Source of the DNA: Auanema rhodensis | Lineage: Eukaryota > Nematoda > Chromadorea > Rhabditida > Rhabditidae | Direction: 5' to 3' | DNA: 64,000 nt | Assembly: GCA_964057225.1 (NCBI GenBank) | Contig: OZ059900.1 | Coordinates: forward strand, 16,755,638-16,819,637 | Translations under genes and position numbers: made by a program | The notes under the pieces: model-generated | Databases searched by the model: none | Told to the model about the DNA's origin: nothing | The model's input: only the letters and a program-made list of their open reading frames with translations | In this document: positions 63,832 through 64,000 of the stretch, piece by piece | Layout: the number at the start of each line of letters is the position of its first letter | Position numbering within the stretch: the stretch's first letter is position 1

Positions 63832-64000
63832 ACGCTGAAATTCGTTGCATTTGACGACTCATATGAACAAAAATCGATTTAATCAATATTAGCCATAAGG
63901 GGCGTGCCCTCAGAATATGCTAATTTCCTTAATTTTCTAACCCCTGTTTTTTTGTCGTGAAAGTGGAACTAGACGTTGTACGAACAATTTTGAGCTAGGT
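63832..64000 (+). repeat. Partial satellite monomer at window end
   Basis: The first 169 bp of a monomer, with 113C and 151G, are cut by the window edge. The array continues to the right. Confidence 0.95.

Larger units (their letters stand above)
2959..64000 (+). repeat. 342-bp satellite array, right segment
   Basis: The motif ACGCTGAAAT starts at 2959 and recurs every 342 bp to the end, giving 178 complete monomers and a 169-bp partial copy at 63832-64000. The arithmetic closes: 178 x 342, plus three 1-bp insertions, minus six 1-bp deletions, gives the observed 60,873 bp. Consensus composition is 57 C and 59 G per 342 (33.9% GC). Types usually differ at only about 3-8 sites, so copies are roughly 98-99% identical. 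No transposon, gene, RNA gene or unique spacer interrupts these 61 kb. All frames are closed by frequent stops. Concerted evolution by unequal exchange or conversion is the standard explanation for such homogeneity. A centromeric or heterochromatic location is inference. Confidence 0.98.

Noticed and set aside
2959-64000. CRISPR array
   Set aside because: Regular direct repeats are present, but the unit is 342 bp with no unique spacers; the whole unit is repeated.
2959-64000. Primate alpha satellite, suggested by 342 = 2 x 171
   Set aside because: The sequence does not resemble alpha satellite as I know it, and halves of the monomer do not clearly align to each other. Only the length is suggestive.
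2959-64000. rDNA, 5S, tRNA or histone gene repeat
   Set aside because: No conserved rRNA or tRNA motif and no coding frame is present in the 342-bp unit.
2959-64000. Transposon or retroelement in or between monomers
   Set aside because: Monomer spacing closes to the base over 61 kb, with only single-base indels, so no insertion is present; the monomer itself shows no terminal repeats or coding remnant.
2959-64000. Telomeric repeat or telomere-associated array
   Set aside because: I saw no short telomeric motif tract in either strand.

Overview
The whole window is one satellite DNA array. It is made of a 342-bp monomer (consensus about 34% GC) repeated with almost no length change. A 200-base run of N (2759-2958) interrupts it, and the array reverses strand across that run. 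I found no gene, RNA gene, transposon or unique sequence. No open frame exceeds 65 codons except where N is translated through. This points to a long-read eukaryotic assembly, probably of centromeric, pericentromeric or other heterochromatin. CpG is not depleted: 10 per monomer against about 9.8 expected from base composition. That argues weakly against a heavily methylated vertebrate or plant array and fits an invertebrate, but I do not recognise the satellite family or species.

Layout. Positions 1-2758 hold about 8 copies in minus orientation. Positions 2959-64000 hold 178 complete copies plus a 169-bp partial copy in plus orientation. I phase each plus-strand monomer from its ACGCTGAAAT motif and number internal sites 1-342 from there. 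Nine of the 178 copies differ in length, each by one base (three of 343 bp, six of 341 bp).

Monomers fall into recurring haplotypes. Relative to the common d type they are: a (113T, 151A, 259G), b (238G, 299C, 318G, 336G), c (240C, 299C), e (usually 179G, with 282C and 336T), f (151A, 259G, 334A, 336G), i (318G, 336G), j (299C, 318G, 336G), K (75A, 79C), L (b-like, 125T) and M (163C). Their order shows local higher-order duplications: a 4-mer pair at 9.5-12.2 kb, an 8-mer pair at 12.2-17.7 kb, a 5-mer pair at 17.3-20.7 kb, a 17-monomer block re-duplicated with 3 monomers missing at 37.8-48.4 kb, a K-L domain at 41.6-53.9 kb, and an approximately 8-mer block at 56.3-61.8 kb. No single higher-order period covers the window, so this is a patchwork of recent local amplifications.

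The strongest structural signal is at the gap. Positions 1-1680 are, as far as I can read, an exact reverse complement of 2959-4638, monomer type by monomer type. The scaffold is therefore either a true inverted junction inside the satellite or two copies or haplotypes of the same stretch placed head to head by scaffolding. All typing was done by eye; counts are from reading and not from an alignment program.
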